Assembly: GCA_010909165.1 (NCBI GenBank)
Contig: MU008213.1
Location: forward strand, 188,402-252,401
Direction: 5' to 3'
DNA: 64,000 nucleotides
Origin: Anthoceros angustus
Taxonomy: Eukaryota > Streptophyta > Anthocerotopsida > Anthocerotales > Anthocerotaceae
Under the pieces are notes generated by a model, which was not told the origin of the DNA, ran no database searches, and saw nothing but the letters and a program-made list of their open reading frames with translations. Position numbers and translations under genes: made by a program. Of the stretch, positions 12,901 through 24,644 are shown piece by piece (position 1 is the first letter of the stretch; every line of letters begins with the position of its first letter).

Positions 12901-13386
12901 CAAAGCATTACCCATTAGCCGCGCATATGATGTGGGATTAGAGAGAGGATGTGGCATGGGATTTACGCTAATGCCCGTCCGTCTTCTTCCGCTTCGCAAA
13001 AGCGGGCTCCTGTCCAGCGTCTTCCGTTGCTGCTGCTGCTGCTGCTGCCTTGACGACGCCACCTCAAGCCTGCTTTCCTGCTTCCCATTCTTCACTGCTA
13101 CCGCTCTCCTGCTTTTGCTTTTGCTGCTGCTGCTAGTCGCGACTCGTTTCTTCCTCGAGAGCTCAAGCGGGCGCTGGAGCAGCAGCCCGCCAGGCCGGCC
13201 ACAGCCCGGTCTTTGTAGCAGCAGCAGCAAAGAAGGCAGGCATCGCCATCCTCTCTCTCTGCTCGACTCTGTCCTTTGCTGCAGGAGCCTCCTTCCTTCC
13301 CTTCTCTGCTTTGCCTCGTCTCGCCTCGCGTCGCCTCGCGTCGCGCTGGCCTCGCCTCTCTCTCCCCCTGCGCATCCCCCGGTGGG

Positions 13387-13394
13387 ATAAATAG
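13387..13394 (+). promoter_or_regulatory. Probable TATA box of the HPt gene
   Basis: ATAAATAG stands alone in a GC-rich setting about 300 bases upstream of the HPt start codon. The stretch from there to 13689 would be the leader. It is rich in CTG/CT runs and contains no ATG in frame with the gene. The transcription start is inferred, not seen. Confidence 0.45.
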
Positions 13395-13689
13395 AGGCGC
13401 AAAGGCCGGGAACGCCCATTCTATTTCCTGCTGTTCCTTCGCCCGCTGCTGCTGCTGCCTGCCGCTACCGCTGTCTGCTGCTGCTGCTGCTGGGCTCTTC
13501 ATCCTTCGCCTGCCGCGTGCTGCTGCTGCTGCTGCCGCTGCTGCTTCGTGCGGCTGCCTGGGTGCGGGCAAGGATGTTGGGAGGGCTCAGCTGAATCTCG
13601 CGAAGATTTCGGCTGGTGCTGTGTCAGCGTTGCTGCCGCTTGCCGTCGGGGAAGCGTGTTGTTGCCAGACGAGAAGGACGGAAGGATAC

Positions 13690-15219
13690 ATGGAGATTGC
13701 TAGGATGCAGCAGCAGCTGCTGGATTACACTGAGAGCTTGTTTGCCGAGGTGATACTTCCTGGCTTTTCTTCCCGCTCTTCTGGGTCGAAGACTAGGATT
13801 TGCCGGACTCTGCCTGTGGTGGGCTGTGGGCTTGCCTTCCCCAGTATCCTGTTCCCCTTGCTTGTGGCCTTCTCTTCCCTCTGGCTGCGCTTGAATCTAC
13901 TGCGATGGCTGCCCGGGCGCCTGGGTCTGGGAGGGGTGAAGGCGGGATTGTTGGCTGTGGTTGAGGAATTGAGGATGCGCGCTGTCCTGCGAAATTGTCC
14001 GGTGTTTGTCCTTTCAATTCTCCTCTCAGTGTGCTGCATCTGTGCAATTCTCCGGAGCAAGTGCTGCCCCTCAGGGATATCATCCGGGCGTGCTGTTGCA
14101 GAATTCGGTTTTGGTAGTTTGTTGCTACAGGTGTCGGTCCGATGTCGGGGTTGGGAGAACCCGCTCCCCGTGCGCAGCCCGCGGTGTTGTCTAGGGTGCT
14201 TAGGTCTTACCTCGGCTGCATGTCACATTTGCCGGTGTGTCTTGGTTCGTTCAGATCCCTACCCTGGGTGTCGTGCATTGGATGTGTGTGCGCGGAGGAT
14301 GCGAATTTTGAAGTCCTCCTCTCAGCGAGCCTGCCTGTTCTGCAGGGATGGCTTGACGATCAGTTCGCGCAACTTCAGCAATTGCAGGACGCAAGCAATC
14401 CTACCTTTGTGGAAGAGGTAGTTACCTTGTTTTTGGAGGACTCGGAAAGAATTCTTGCGGAATTGGCGGAAACTGTGTAAGTCTTCCAGGCCCACCTGCC
14501 AGCGGAGCTGTCACAACCGTCGTGGATGTAGTCCCTCTTGTGACAGTTGTTCCAAGTCCCTCTTGTGACAGTCCCTGCGTTTTAGAACCGTTGGCTTGCT
14601 TGCTCCTGTGCTTATCTGTTCCAGTGCCCTCTGCAGTGATAGTGAGCCAACTGACTATAAAAGGATCGATGCTCAAGTTCATCAGTTCAAAGGCTCTAGC
14701 TCCAGGTAGAGAGAATTGTGTCGTTTGGGCAGTGACCTTTGCTCTGTGACCTGCCTGCGAGGCTAGCCTGGAAGGTTGGTTATTACGATCCGCTAATGAG
14801 CATTCCGTTCTTGCAGCATCGGTGCACAACGCGTGAAAACCGTCTGTGTGAATTTTCGTGCCTTCTGTGATGATGAAAACCGTGAAGGGTACGTGTGCTA
14901 GACCACAGACTCGGTCAACCTTCTCGCATCTTCTTTGTCTCTGTTATGCAATGCAATCGTTGACGGCTGCTTCTGTTCTTGCCTTGGGCAGATGCATACA
15001 GGCACTGCAGCAATTGAGACGCGAGTTTGCTCTGGTCAGAAACAAGTTAGAGACACTACTCCGGGTAAGTCCTTCCTCCTGTTGTCGTTGATTGTCTTCT
15101 CAAGTCCAACAGGTCTGGAAATATGCAGGCAGCGAGGGAGCCTCTCTCACGCCAGTTGTGTTTTGCAGCTGGAACAAGAAATCCTGAAAGCCGGTGGCAC
15201 CTTGCCGTACAACGTGTAG
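13690..15219 (+). CDS. Histidine-containing phosphotransfer protein (cytokinin two-component relay)
   Basis: Plant HPt (AHP-type) proteins carry phosphate from hybrid histidine kinases, such as cytokinin receptors, to response regulators, moving between cytosol and nucleus. Six exons are read with GT-AG borders: 13690-13749, 14346-14476, 14637-14705, 14817-14888, 14992-15064 and 15169-15219, giving 151 residues, the normal family length. The phosphorylated His lies in exon 3-4 within AQVHQFKGSSSSIGAQRVK, the signature of active HPt proteins, so this is not a pseudo-HPt. Other family blocks are MQQQLLDYTESLF at the N-terminus, QLQQLQDASNPTFVEEVV and LEQEILKAGG near the C-terminus. The start at 13690 is chosen by family alignment; the frame is open further upstream only because of GC-rich leader sequence. 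It converges with TRAP-alpha. Confidence 0.95.
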
Positions 15220-16326
15220 GGATGGAGCAAGTGGTATCCGCAAGTACACTCCACACTGAAATCGCCTTTCAGCTAGGAGTTTGGTGTGAACTGCGCTGAT
15301 GGGTGTTTTGGGATGCACCTCCATTTTTTTCACAAGTCTGTACAGTCTCTCTTTGGACATGACCGATGGATCCTCAAAATGGTGAGAACGACGACACACA
15401 ACGACCCACTTGGAGATGCAGCTTCAGTATTAGGCAGGCCAAGCGAGGACCTTCTGCGGACTGTCATGCCGTGGCATGGTAGCCAGCAAAACGTGTGGAC
15501 CTCGCACATAATTATATTCTCTTTGCTCGTGACATTTTGATGCATCGTGAGAATGTTTTACAGTATCTTACTTTTTCCCCTGACGTGCGCTGTGGCATCT
15601 AAGTCTATGCTGCTGGTGTGTAGCGAGAAATAGTGAGCAAGAACTCGCATGCCATTGTAGACCAGGGGAACAGCTCAGTGTAGCATGAAAGTAACCATGA
15701 TTTTCTCGTGGTTTTGTTGGATCGTCAGTGTATACATGAATGGATGTTGACTGTGCCCAATGATGGATGAGAAGGGAAAGAGTGTCCCTTAATACAAGGG
15801 CAGTCCACGACTAAGAAGTTGAAAACGTCACGGCTTCCTGTATGGCTTGCCGAAATGTCTTGCTGTCCAATATCCCCACTGAAGTCTTCAGACAGCAATG
15901 CTACCTGTCACGTCTACAAACTGTGCCATCATACTGTGATGCAACCTACCAGGAACCACCCAAATCCTGTCTGTTACGCTCCACTCCCCTGCAGTATCGA
16001 CTCTCACGCGTTCCGAGCATCAGGTCCGAAAATGTAGAGGATCAATTCGTCACACTTTTGTTCAGTGTCGAGGTGGTTTTGCCACAGTCCACGACGGGTT
16101 CGCACCGAAGGACATGATCAGTAGCTTGAGACCTGACTTGGTACAATAAATTCTTTGATCAAGCAAGGAGGGAAACAGGTGGAGACATTGCGCCAAAAAA
16201 TGGAAGATGCTGCCTAACTTTCATCTCTCTAGGTGCTAAGAGAACGCAGAGTGATCCGTGAAGAGCGTGAATATTCTAGCTCTTCGCTGAGGAGCTGGTT
16301 CAGAAAGGAGAGCTGCGTGTTGGCAT
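15220..16326. other. Convergent 3' intergenic region
   Basis: About 1.1 kb between the stop codons of the HPt gene (+) and TRAP-alpha (-). It should contain both 3' UTRs. An AATAAA-like signal (caataaattc) lies near 16144. No gene is seen. Confidence 0.5.
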
Positions 16327-18185
16327 TCACTTCTTCTTCTTAGACTTCAGCTTGGTCGCAATAGCCTTGGTCGCCTTGTTTGCAGTGAAGGCCGTACCCT
16401 GATCCAAATTTGAAGTAAACATTCAGTCGAGTCCAGGAATTCAGAAATCTGAGACCAGACACAGGAAGCAGCACTTGGGAATACCTCTAACCACTCGTTG
16501 ATCGCACCATCTGCTGGAATGGTGCGAGTACCTGTCTCCGATTTCTTTGGCCTTCTTGACTTCTGCAGGTAAGCAGACAAGTGAATACGGTGAGCAAACA
16601 AATGACTGTGGAGCAGCGCCTATCACCCACAGCTGAGTATCAAAAGTGCCAAAGGATGCTGCCCCATCGACAAAAAGCATAAACAAAGTACCCACAGTTT
16701 CACGTACGAGAAAGCGAAAGTAAAGATTGAGAACACAGATTTCAAGAGACCGCACCTTCGAGAGTTTTTGAACTTGGCCATAGACCCACATTCCAAGCAG
16801 ACCTAGTAAACCGAGCCCTAGAGTAGACAGGAATAGGGACTCCCCGCTAAAAACACTGCTAGCTTCTGTTACATCCACAGTCCCATTGAAGAAGACGTGC
16901 TTGTGAATCTGCTCCCCCACATAATAGTAAACATGCCCAACGAGTGCAAAACTGCCAGCCTGAACAGTCCAGCACCAAAGAAACGGGAGTGGTCAACTCC
17001 TCCGAAAAAAATGACCACAGCAGAACAAACAAACTCGAAGAGTTACAATTCTCACTTGCAGGAACTTGCTAACGGTGAAGGAGTAATGAAACGAGGCCTG
17101 AACACCGTGCGGGACAGCAGCATCTTGAAGTTCCTGAAGTCACATCCAGAGTAAACGTAACATCCAGGATGCAAGGGCAAGCAGGGCAGGCACTTAATCT
17201 AACCTTCAGGCACCTATACCAGGTCAAAAGCAGTAAAGGTAGCGGCATCCAGGCATACCTGTGCTGTGAAGTTCTGAATGAAGTATTTATGATCGTAAGG
17301 CGGGAGCAAACTTGCTTGGATAAATGACACCTTCAAATCATCGTCACCTACAAGCCACCATAAGGAGTGTCAGTGCCAGCCATGGTCGTTGAGTCTTCCC
17401 TAAGACCCACCAACAAGTATCCCCCTCACCAAGTACATGGAAACTACGTCACTGCATTGACTAGACCAATGCGATCCGAATGGCAGGCGGGTTGGTCAGC
17501 TGGCGTCACGAGAAAACTACATGGAAACAGAACAATCATCGGCAGAACATACCAAGGTTAGTGATTCCGACGATAATCTCTGCGGGTTCTCCTGCTGTAA
17601 TTGCTGCCAACGATCAGCACACACAACAGTCAGGGGCCTGAAAATCTACAACAAACTGTTCTCGCAGGAATTTCAACCACAAGCAATACTCCTGCCTCAA
17701 ACGAAAAGCCCTAGCAGATCTCGAACCCCATGCGTGCATAGATCAGTGGCAATTCAGAAGCCCAGCAGCAACTTAAAGAGTAGCTCACATCCGTCGGGCT
17801 TCTTGGGCCAAAAGACCGCGGTTTCGACACCGGAAGCTGGTCCGATATCCTCCACAACGCTGCCCTCACTGACGAGGCCCGTTTCCTCTACGGTAGCATA
17901 GGACTCATCCTCAGCTGCATCCCCGCTTGCTTGAGCGTACGCACCTGCGAATCGCCACAATTAGCATCAAGACATGAAAGTCGCAAGGCGAATCTGTCAA
18001 TCAGACGCCTGCAGACGTAGATCTGGTCCTTCCAGCACATCGTAGACTGTCTCAACGACGGCCCAAGCCACAACAGCAGAGCGCATGACCGTACCAGCGC
18101 GGGAAGAGAGGGCGAGCAGCAGCAGCAGCAGAGGCAGTAACAAGGGCAGCAGTGCCTTCCACGGCCGCTGAATTCTGGACGCCAT
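16327..18185 (-). CDS. Translocon-associated protein subunit alpha (TRAP-alpha / SSR-alpha)
   Basis: TRAP-alpha is a single-pass ER membrane protein of the TRAP complex, which sits beside the Sec61 channel and aids translocation of secretory proteins. Eight exons are read (minus strand): 18185-18095, 17944-17789, 17603-17553, 17347-17259, 17133-17056, 16959-16756, 16562-16485 and 16398-16327, giving 272 residues; plant relatives are about 260. Exon 1 is a signal peptide with a long Leu run. An acidic luminal stretch (GDAAEDES and onward) follows, then the luminal beta domain with ITAGEPAEIIVGITNLG and a possible N-glycosylation site NFT. The membrane helix is LFLSTLGLGLLGLLGMWVYG, followed by a basic cytosolic tail with NEWLEGTAF and a KSKKKK end. 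All splice phases agree. It converges with the HPt gene. Confidence 0.95.
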
Positions 18186-18605
18186 CGCTGCCGCCGAGCT
18201 GGACTGGCAAAAGGAACCCTGATGCTTGGCCCCCTTTTCAGAGCCTGATTCAGCAAGTGCTGCAGAATGCTTGTCAAACCCCAGCCTCGGGTGGTCCGGG
18301 GCACTGGCAGGTTAATTGCCCCACCAGAGTCCGCTGTTTACGTAGGTAATAACGGGACCGTATTGACCTGAACTGATACACATATGGTCAGGTAGCCAGT
18401 TATCGGTATATTTAATGATTTATATGTCCTCGCTGAAGTATGAAGTGACTTGCTAAAAATTTCTCCTCTCGGTTTTTTATCTGTTTTAAATATATTCAAT
18501 TTATTTTATTTTAAAATATAAAATTATAAAAGATGAAAGAGATCAAAGAGATCAAAGATAAGAGCTTCATAGCACAAGTAACAAGATACAAGAGGCACTA
18601 GTATA

Positions 18606-18701
18606 GATCAAACATACGTAAACGATTACAATTACATGATCAAACTTATGTAGATGATTACGATTACATGATCAAACTTACGTAGACGATTACAATTACA
18701 T
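18606..18701. repeat. 32-bp tandem repeat, three copies
   Basis: Three head-to-tail units start GATCAAAC and end ATTACAATTACAT or ATTACGATTACAT, in exact 32-bp register with a few substitutions. Confidence 0.9.
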
Positions 18702-20127
18702 GGGGCAGTCTCATGCGGAAGAACTCTCTCACAGGAGATCAAACACATCTTGTTCTGTTATTCATTGCAATCTAATTAGATACTTATCTAGGAATCTGAA
18801 GATATTTTCATTCTTCGCAAGTATAGGATCTAGTTGTAGTCCAGCTTATGAGTGAACAAGACTAATGGAAGCCATGTGCTTCATGACAACTTCGTGAATC
18901 CCTTGTTTTTGCTCCCCCACCTTGTTTCTCATGTGTGGGGTTGGGCTGTAAATCTTTGTTTATAAAGCCTAGAAATTTTTTCCTAAAAATGACTTTGCGA
19001 TACAAGTATAGCGTGACAAAGACCATTCCGGTCAAATTAAGAAGGAGCAACTAACCTCCATGTCTAAAGTCACCCATAGCCCCTGCGATATAATAACTAA
19101 GAAGATAAATGGCCTTTGTTATGATCGAAAATGTGATTTATACAAACTAGGTGCTAATATAGAACTACTATGTCGTACCTGGCTATCAACTTTAATTGGC
19201 CAAAGTTGTATTTCACTACATCTATATAACACCCTCTGAGTCATAAGACTAGTCACGAACTAGTCACGATTGTTCTGTTATCTAACTACACTATTCCATT
19301 ATTTGGTCTCGAACCAAAAGAACTTCGTCTCGGTACTAAAAACTATCGCTAGAAACTGCCTAGCCCTTGTGGCCCCCAACCCTTCATAGGATTTCCTAGC
19401 CCCCACATACACCATATCTAGTCCTTGCATACACCACTTAAGCCTGGCACCCATATACCTCACCTAGGAGGCTGGTACTTGGATTTGTAGCCGAGAGCCC
19501 CACCCCCTCCCCCCCAAAAAAACCTAGGAGGCTGGTACTTGGGCTGGTCCCCCCCTCCGCCCCCCCAAAAATATCATTCTGATCATTGACAATGAGTTTT
19601 CAAGCTCCGCCATGCCCACTAAGTAATGAAAGAAAATTTTCTTATGCTCGTAGCGCTAGATTTAAACATGTTAGAGATAAATCATAAATATATTTTCTTC
19701 AGCCGCGCTAGATTTAAACATGTTAGATAAACCATACCCATCAGCCGCTAGACTCAGAGAATGTTTGCATAGACTAGATCTGACCTATCCTTGGAATGGA
19801 AAAGGACTAGATACTCTGTTGCGGGAGCCACCTATAGAAGTTGAAGTTGAGCAAATAGTGATGACGGCAAAAGGAGCGTATAGATGTATATAGATATTTA
19901 AGATGTATATCGAGCGTACTAACACAAGCCTAGAGAAGAAGAAGAAGAATTTTATTTAAGTCCACTAAGGACGGATTTTCGTCATGGGACTTGGTACTTA
20001 ACAACTTGTACCATTGTGTGCCTAAGCTACTTGCACCAAGGGCATCCACTCCCTTTAGGCACCCCATCTAAGTACCGATCTAAGCTCAAGATGCTTAATT
20101 ACGGCGTTCTTATAACTGTGTGTCCAT

Positions 20128-20520
20128 CTGGCCTAAGCCATTTGGCCATGCCTAGAGAGCAAGAGGAAAGCCCCTCTCCCCACAAAAACACAAGCCTAGA
20201 GAACAGGAGGAAAGCATATAGAGCGTACTAGCACATGCCTAGAGAGCAGGAGGAAAGCCCCCCTCCCCACAAAAACACAAGCCTAGAGAACAGGAGGAAA
20301 GCCCCCCTCCCCACAAACCTGTATATAGATGTTTAAGATGTATATAGAGCATATTAACACAACCCTAGAGAACAAGAGGAAAGCCCCCCCTCCATGTATA
20401 TAGAGCATATTAACACAACCCTAGAGAACAAGAGGAAAGCCCCCCCTCCATGTATATAGAGCATATTAACACAACCCTAGAGAACAAGAGGAAAGCCCCC
20501 CCTCCCCACAAACCTGCATA
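20128..20520. repeat. Degenerate tandem array, units of about 56 bp
   Basis: Phrases such as CCTAGAGAACAAGAGGAAAG and TATATAGAGCATATTAACAC recur. The right half has clean 56-bp units (from 20392), and the left half has shorter or rearranged units of the same material. It is non-coding. Confidence 0.8.
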
Positions 20521-21735
20521 CTCGACATAAACTTCTTGGCACTTTAGCAATGACATGATTTATCTATTTCAATTTCAATAAACTACATTATCTCCAGATC
20601 AAATAAAGTTTAAAAAAATTAATTTTATATTAAATATAAACATGATCATAAAAAATAATAGGATCAATTTGAACTCTAGTTTGTGTCCCTTCCTCTTCAA
20701 CCATGCTTGCCAGCAAGAATCGTCATAGTAAGAACTCTATCATCGCGAACCACTTCTGAAAGACCGATTGAAAGACCTCTCACTACCTAGTACCCTCGTT
20801 GGGCATTTCAAGATATATCCTCCTCGCAAAGGCACAACTGGAAACACTACCTATTGACCTCACCCCTTTGTCCCCCAATTCTCCCAAGGAACATTGGGAC
20901 CTGATACACAGGTTCACAATTAAATCAGGCTGTCGGAGCTAGGCGGAAGACATGGGCTCAAGCACTATATTTGAGCCATCTTTCCGACACAATGAGAAAT
21001 GCCTGTACCTGAAGTATGATAATGTAGGGGTTAAAGTAACTTAATCCCCAATACCTAGCAAGAAATCACTGCTACAATCAAGAAGAAACAATAATAGTAG
21101 TCAAATCAATCCATCAAACGAATATAAATCTTTCAGACGAATATGAATCTTTCTTACAAAGCCAGAGAGCGCCCCCACATGAAGATACCCACAGTAACTC
21201 CTTGTTCTTGCCGACCACACAGTTCCGTCACCCTTCCGTTTGAAACTTCTCCCCTCCCTTCACACCGTGGCTGCGATACCCCCGGGGCCTTCTCGTACAT
21301 AGTGCATGCGGCAAAAAATTCTTGCTTGTGGCAATTTTGCGCTGCAAGAAATGAATAGCTATCCCTAATCTCCATCCTGGCTCCTTCAAGCATCAAACCT
21401 CCTAAATGTACAAAATGTTCTTAGACCCCTGACCATCCACGAATCAGGGAGACTCATAGAAGCAACGAGTCAAGTGTGTATCTCCTCCACCCGTCATCCT
21501 CAGAAGTCATGTCGGAAAGCCTTCAGGGCCCTCCAGCCTAATAGCGAGCAGTAACATCCCTGCCCTGTTGAAATGGCCCTTCGCAACAACATACAACCCA
21601 ACTTGAAACATAAAAGCCAGGGGAAAAAATCACAAAGAATAGATAGTGGTAACCCCTCCAACAACCACACCGCATCTGACTGAGAGTCAAACATACGTAA
21701 GAGGTCACACATAAATCAGATAACTTGGTCAGGCA

Positions 21736-24644
21736 TCAAGGTAACGTGGCCGGCACTGCAACCTCCGCAGAATTACCCCTTGCCAACTGCTGCCGGAGAA
21801 CGCTTTTACTTCTTGTGAGCTCTTTCCTCCTCTTCCTTGCAGCTGCTGCTGCCGCGGCTGCTCCGGCAGCTTTAGCTGATGTTATTCCAGGCATCACTTG
21901 CTGATGTGAACTGTCGAAGAAAAACTGAGGACCATGTGAGGAGCCCCCTATGCCCATGGCTTTCCCGGCCACCTGAGGCCTTACCAGGCCACCAGCCCTA
22001 TTACCATGGTGTCCAGGTGCAAACGCAAATGGTAAAGTAGTGCCCATCGCACTAGTTTGACCGCCTCCTACTCCATCATATCCAGGCGGCATAGTCATAC
22101 CGGGTAATCCCACAGGAAATGCCGAAGTAGGCAGTGAAGGGAACCCCATGAAGGAAGGATGGTCACTGGCTTTCCCTTGGAAGTCGGAAGACCTTGTCGC
22201 AACGTCTCTGCCCTCAAGTTGGGGCAAAAGTGAAGGCCCGCAGACCTTCCCTGGAGCTGCACCATCCGGATGCCCTCTCTCCAATCCAGCTGCAGCTGAT
22301 GATACATTATCACCTGACTTCATGGACCTTACTTGCATGGGCTGGCCAGCGGCCAGCATGGGTAAGGGTGCCTGTTGATCAGGAGGTCCAGAAACCGCAG
22401 GATATTCAGGAGCCCTAGACGTTGGCACCGGTGCAGAAGCTGCCGCTGAAAGGACATGAGGATGCACCATATTTTTCACAGCTTCCTGCGCCATAACTGC
22501 CGCAAAAGCGCTCCACAGATATGGATTCATGGGAGGTGGGAACATCGGCGGGAACTGGAAATGGGTGATGCAGTTCGGTGGCATTGGCATGCGGACAGCA
22601 TCTGGTGTAGCTAGAATCGGGTCGTTGTTCCCTGTGCGGACAGCAAGCTGCAAGCCAAGGCACGGCAGTTCTGGTTAGATTAAAGACCAAGCACCTTCAC
22701 TCTCAGCAGATAAAAGGGCCAACGACTGAGACTCACATCCTCTTTCAATCGGCGATTGAGATCACAGAGCTGCTGTAGCTCTTTGAGCTTATACTGGTAC
22801 TCCTGCAACCCAAAGGAGCGCAGAAATGATTAAAACATGAATAGACAGATCCAGGTTTCGAAATTGATACTAACTTCTAAGAGTGCATGTCAAACCTGAT
22901 TCAGGCCATCCTGCTCACTTGCCAGCCTTGCAGCTTTCAGTGCCAGCTCTTCACAGTGAAGCTTCAGATCCAAAAAGAACAAGAAGAATACTATGAGTAC
23001 CCTCAGATAGATACACTGCCGGATAGGGCGAAATATGTCACGAACAGCCAACACGATGCATCCAATCAGACAATGTGATACAGGGACAAAAGGTTCATGA
23101 CACATCCCACTCTGCAGGGAAATATATCTCATGACGTCCAGCCAGATGAAGGTGCTGAATAGTCAACATCAACAGCAAACAGCTAGAATACCTGTTTTCT
23201 CCTAATGGTTTGCCTGGCTGACTCACGATTAGCTTGCACTCGTCTCAGCCTCCTTGACTCTCTCTCAGTCTGCAGCCAAGACCAACAACGGGAGATTCAG
23301 GGAAAGAGAAGTACCGTCGCCATGCACCGAGTGTATGGGCATATACCATGAGGGTCAGACGTCAGCAAAATCTAAGAATCAAGAAGAGTTTCTACCTCAC
23401 TGATGACAGGCTTTGACTTGCCCCCACTTCGCTGCCCCGGCTTTTGGTGGCCTGAGACCTTGATTAGGGCCAGCTCATTTTTAGTCTCGTCCTTAACACA
23501 GACAAGAGCCAAGTGTGGCTGTTCAGACCAGTTCACTTCTTGCTCAGTCGCTCGCACGCCGAGATCCCTGAGGCTTGCAGCAGAGACAGTCTCGGAGCTC
23601 GAACCCTCTAGTTTGACAGCGACAGCTGTGACTGGACGCCTGGAAGGCTTGGACTTGCCCTTCCCTACTTGTTTGACTGATCCATCGTGAGGCTTATCAT
23701 CAACAAGCTCGTTCACCTTATCCTCAACCTAATGCACAACAAACAGCATATAGCATCATCAAGGATGTCGAAGGAGGAAGGATCTTGATTCAGAAAGCTA
23801 CGCCTAATTATGATGCGATTACGGGAACCAGGCGCGGGGACCGAATCCACAATAGCGCAGCAATAGCGAGAGGAATCCGGATGAGACACGTTACCTTGGG
23901 CTTTCTCGAGGTTGGGAGCTTCTTGATTGGACGCATAGGCCGCTGGAGAGACGGTGCAGGTACTTCAATACTCTCTAGCTTGGCAAGAATGGTGATGCAG
24001 GCGTCACTGGGAAGGGGAGGCAGAGGAGAGCTAGGGCTCTGAGCGCGAGAATCCGGAATCGCGAAATCCGTGCTAGAGTCGGAGGAGTTGAAACGCAAGA
24101 CCGAGGGGGACTTGTGTTGTCTCTCATTGTCGCTCTGGCAGCCATCTTCACACTTGGCCGGGGCAGCTGAAGCCGGCTTCCCTTGCTGAGAAGAGGTTGG
24201 AGGAGTCGGCGCATCTCCGCTGGTACCCGTGCTTTCCGTTTTCCTTCGCCTTTCAGATCTCTTCCCTTTACAAAGCCAGACCAAGGGCGGGTCAAGCACC
24301 GTAGCAGCACGAGCCTTGGACTTGGCGGGGGAAGCAGGGGCCCCGAAATTCATGGCCCCCATCCCCATGAGCGCTCTGACGGCATCCATCTCCGACGCAT
24401 CATCCTCATCATCCGCCGCTCTCTTCCTCTTTGCTGCCCTCTTCCTCCCTGCAGCTGGCACCCTGGCCGCGGGGACAGCACTCTCAGCTGCACGCCGCGG
24501 CTTCTTGGCTTCCTTCTTCGCGGGAGCAAGTTGTTTCAACCTCTTGGAAACACGCACAGCCTGCTGTACGCCCCCATTGCTACTAGTCGAAACCTGGCCA
24601 TCTTCAGGCGCTGCTGTGACCGGGGCCTTCTCATTCTCCTCCAT
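21736..24644 (-). CDS. bZIP transcription factor with atypical basic region
   Basis: A nuclear DNA-binding regulator of a plant bZIP family without a common name. Six exons (minus): 24644-23895, 23728-23396, 23269-23192, 22961-22896, 22802-22737 and 22647-21736, giving 734 residues, all junctions in phase. Exon 1 carries a basic, probably nuclear-targeting N-terminus. Exon 2 has a conserved block (LRDLGVRATEQEVNW). Exon 3 is the basic region, RRVQANRESARQTIRRKQ, and exons 4-5 are the zipper (CEELALKAARLASEQDGLNQ and onward). The usual Asn-x7-Arg pattern is changed: Ile stands where Arg is expected, as in some plant bZIPs with doubtful DNA binding. The C-terminus is Pro/Gly/Ala-rich and ends in a basic ARKRRKE segment. 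The start at 24644 follows a likely leader-intron acceptor (tgttgtgcag). Confidence 0.9.

Larger units (their letters stand above)
18186..21735. other. AT-rich intergenic region with tandem repeats
   Basis: No gene was recognised. Besides the arrays listed separately, a phrase CCTAGGAGGCTGGTACTTGG occurs twice around 19465-19545, and a phrase CGCTAGATTTAAACATGTTAG occurs twice around 19645-19730. TRAP-alpha's promoter should lie at the left end (18186-18400). The region probably consists of decayed transposon sequence. Confidence 0.5.

Noticed and set aside
13276..13689. In-frame upstream extension of the HPt first exon
   Set aside because: Cys/Leu/Ala low-complexity translation of CTG runs. 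The family alignment starts at 13690, and a TATA box lies inside the extension.
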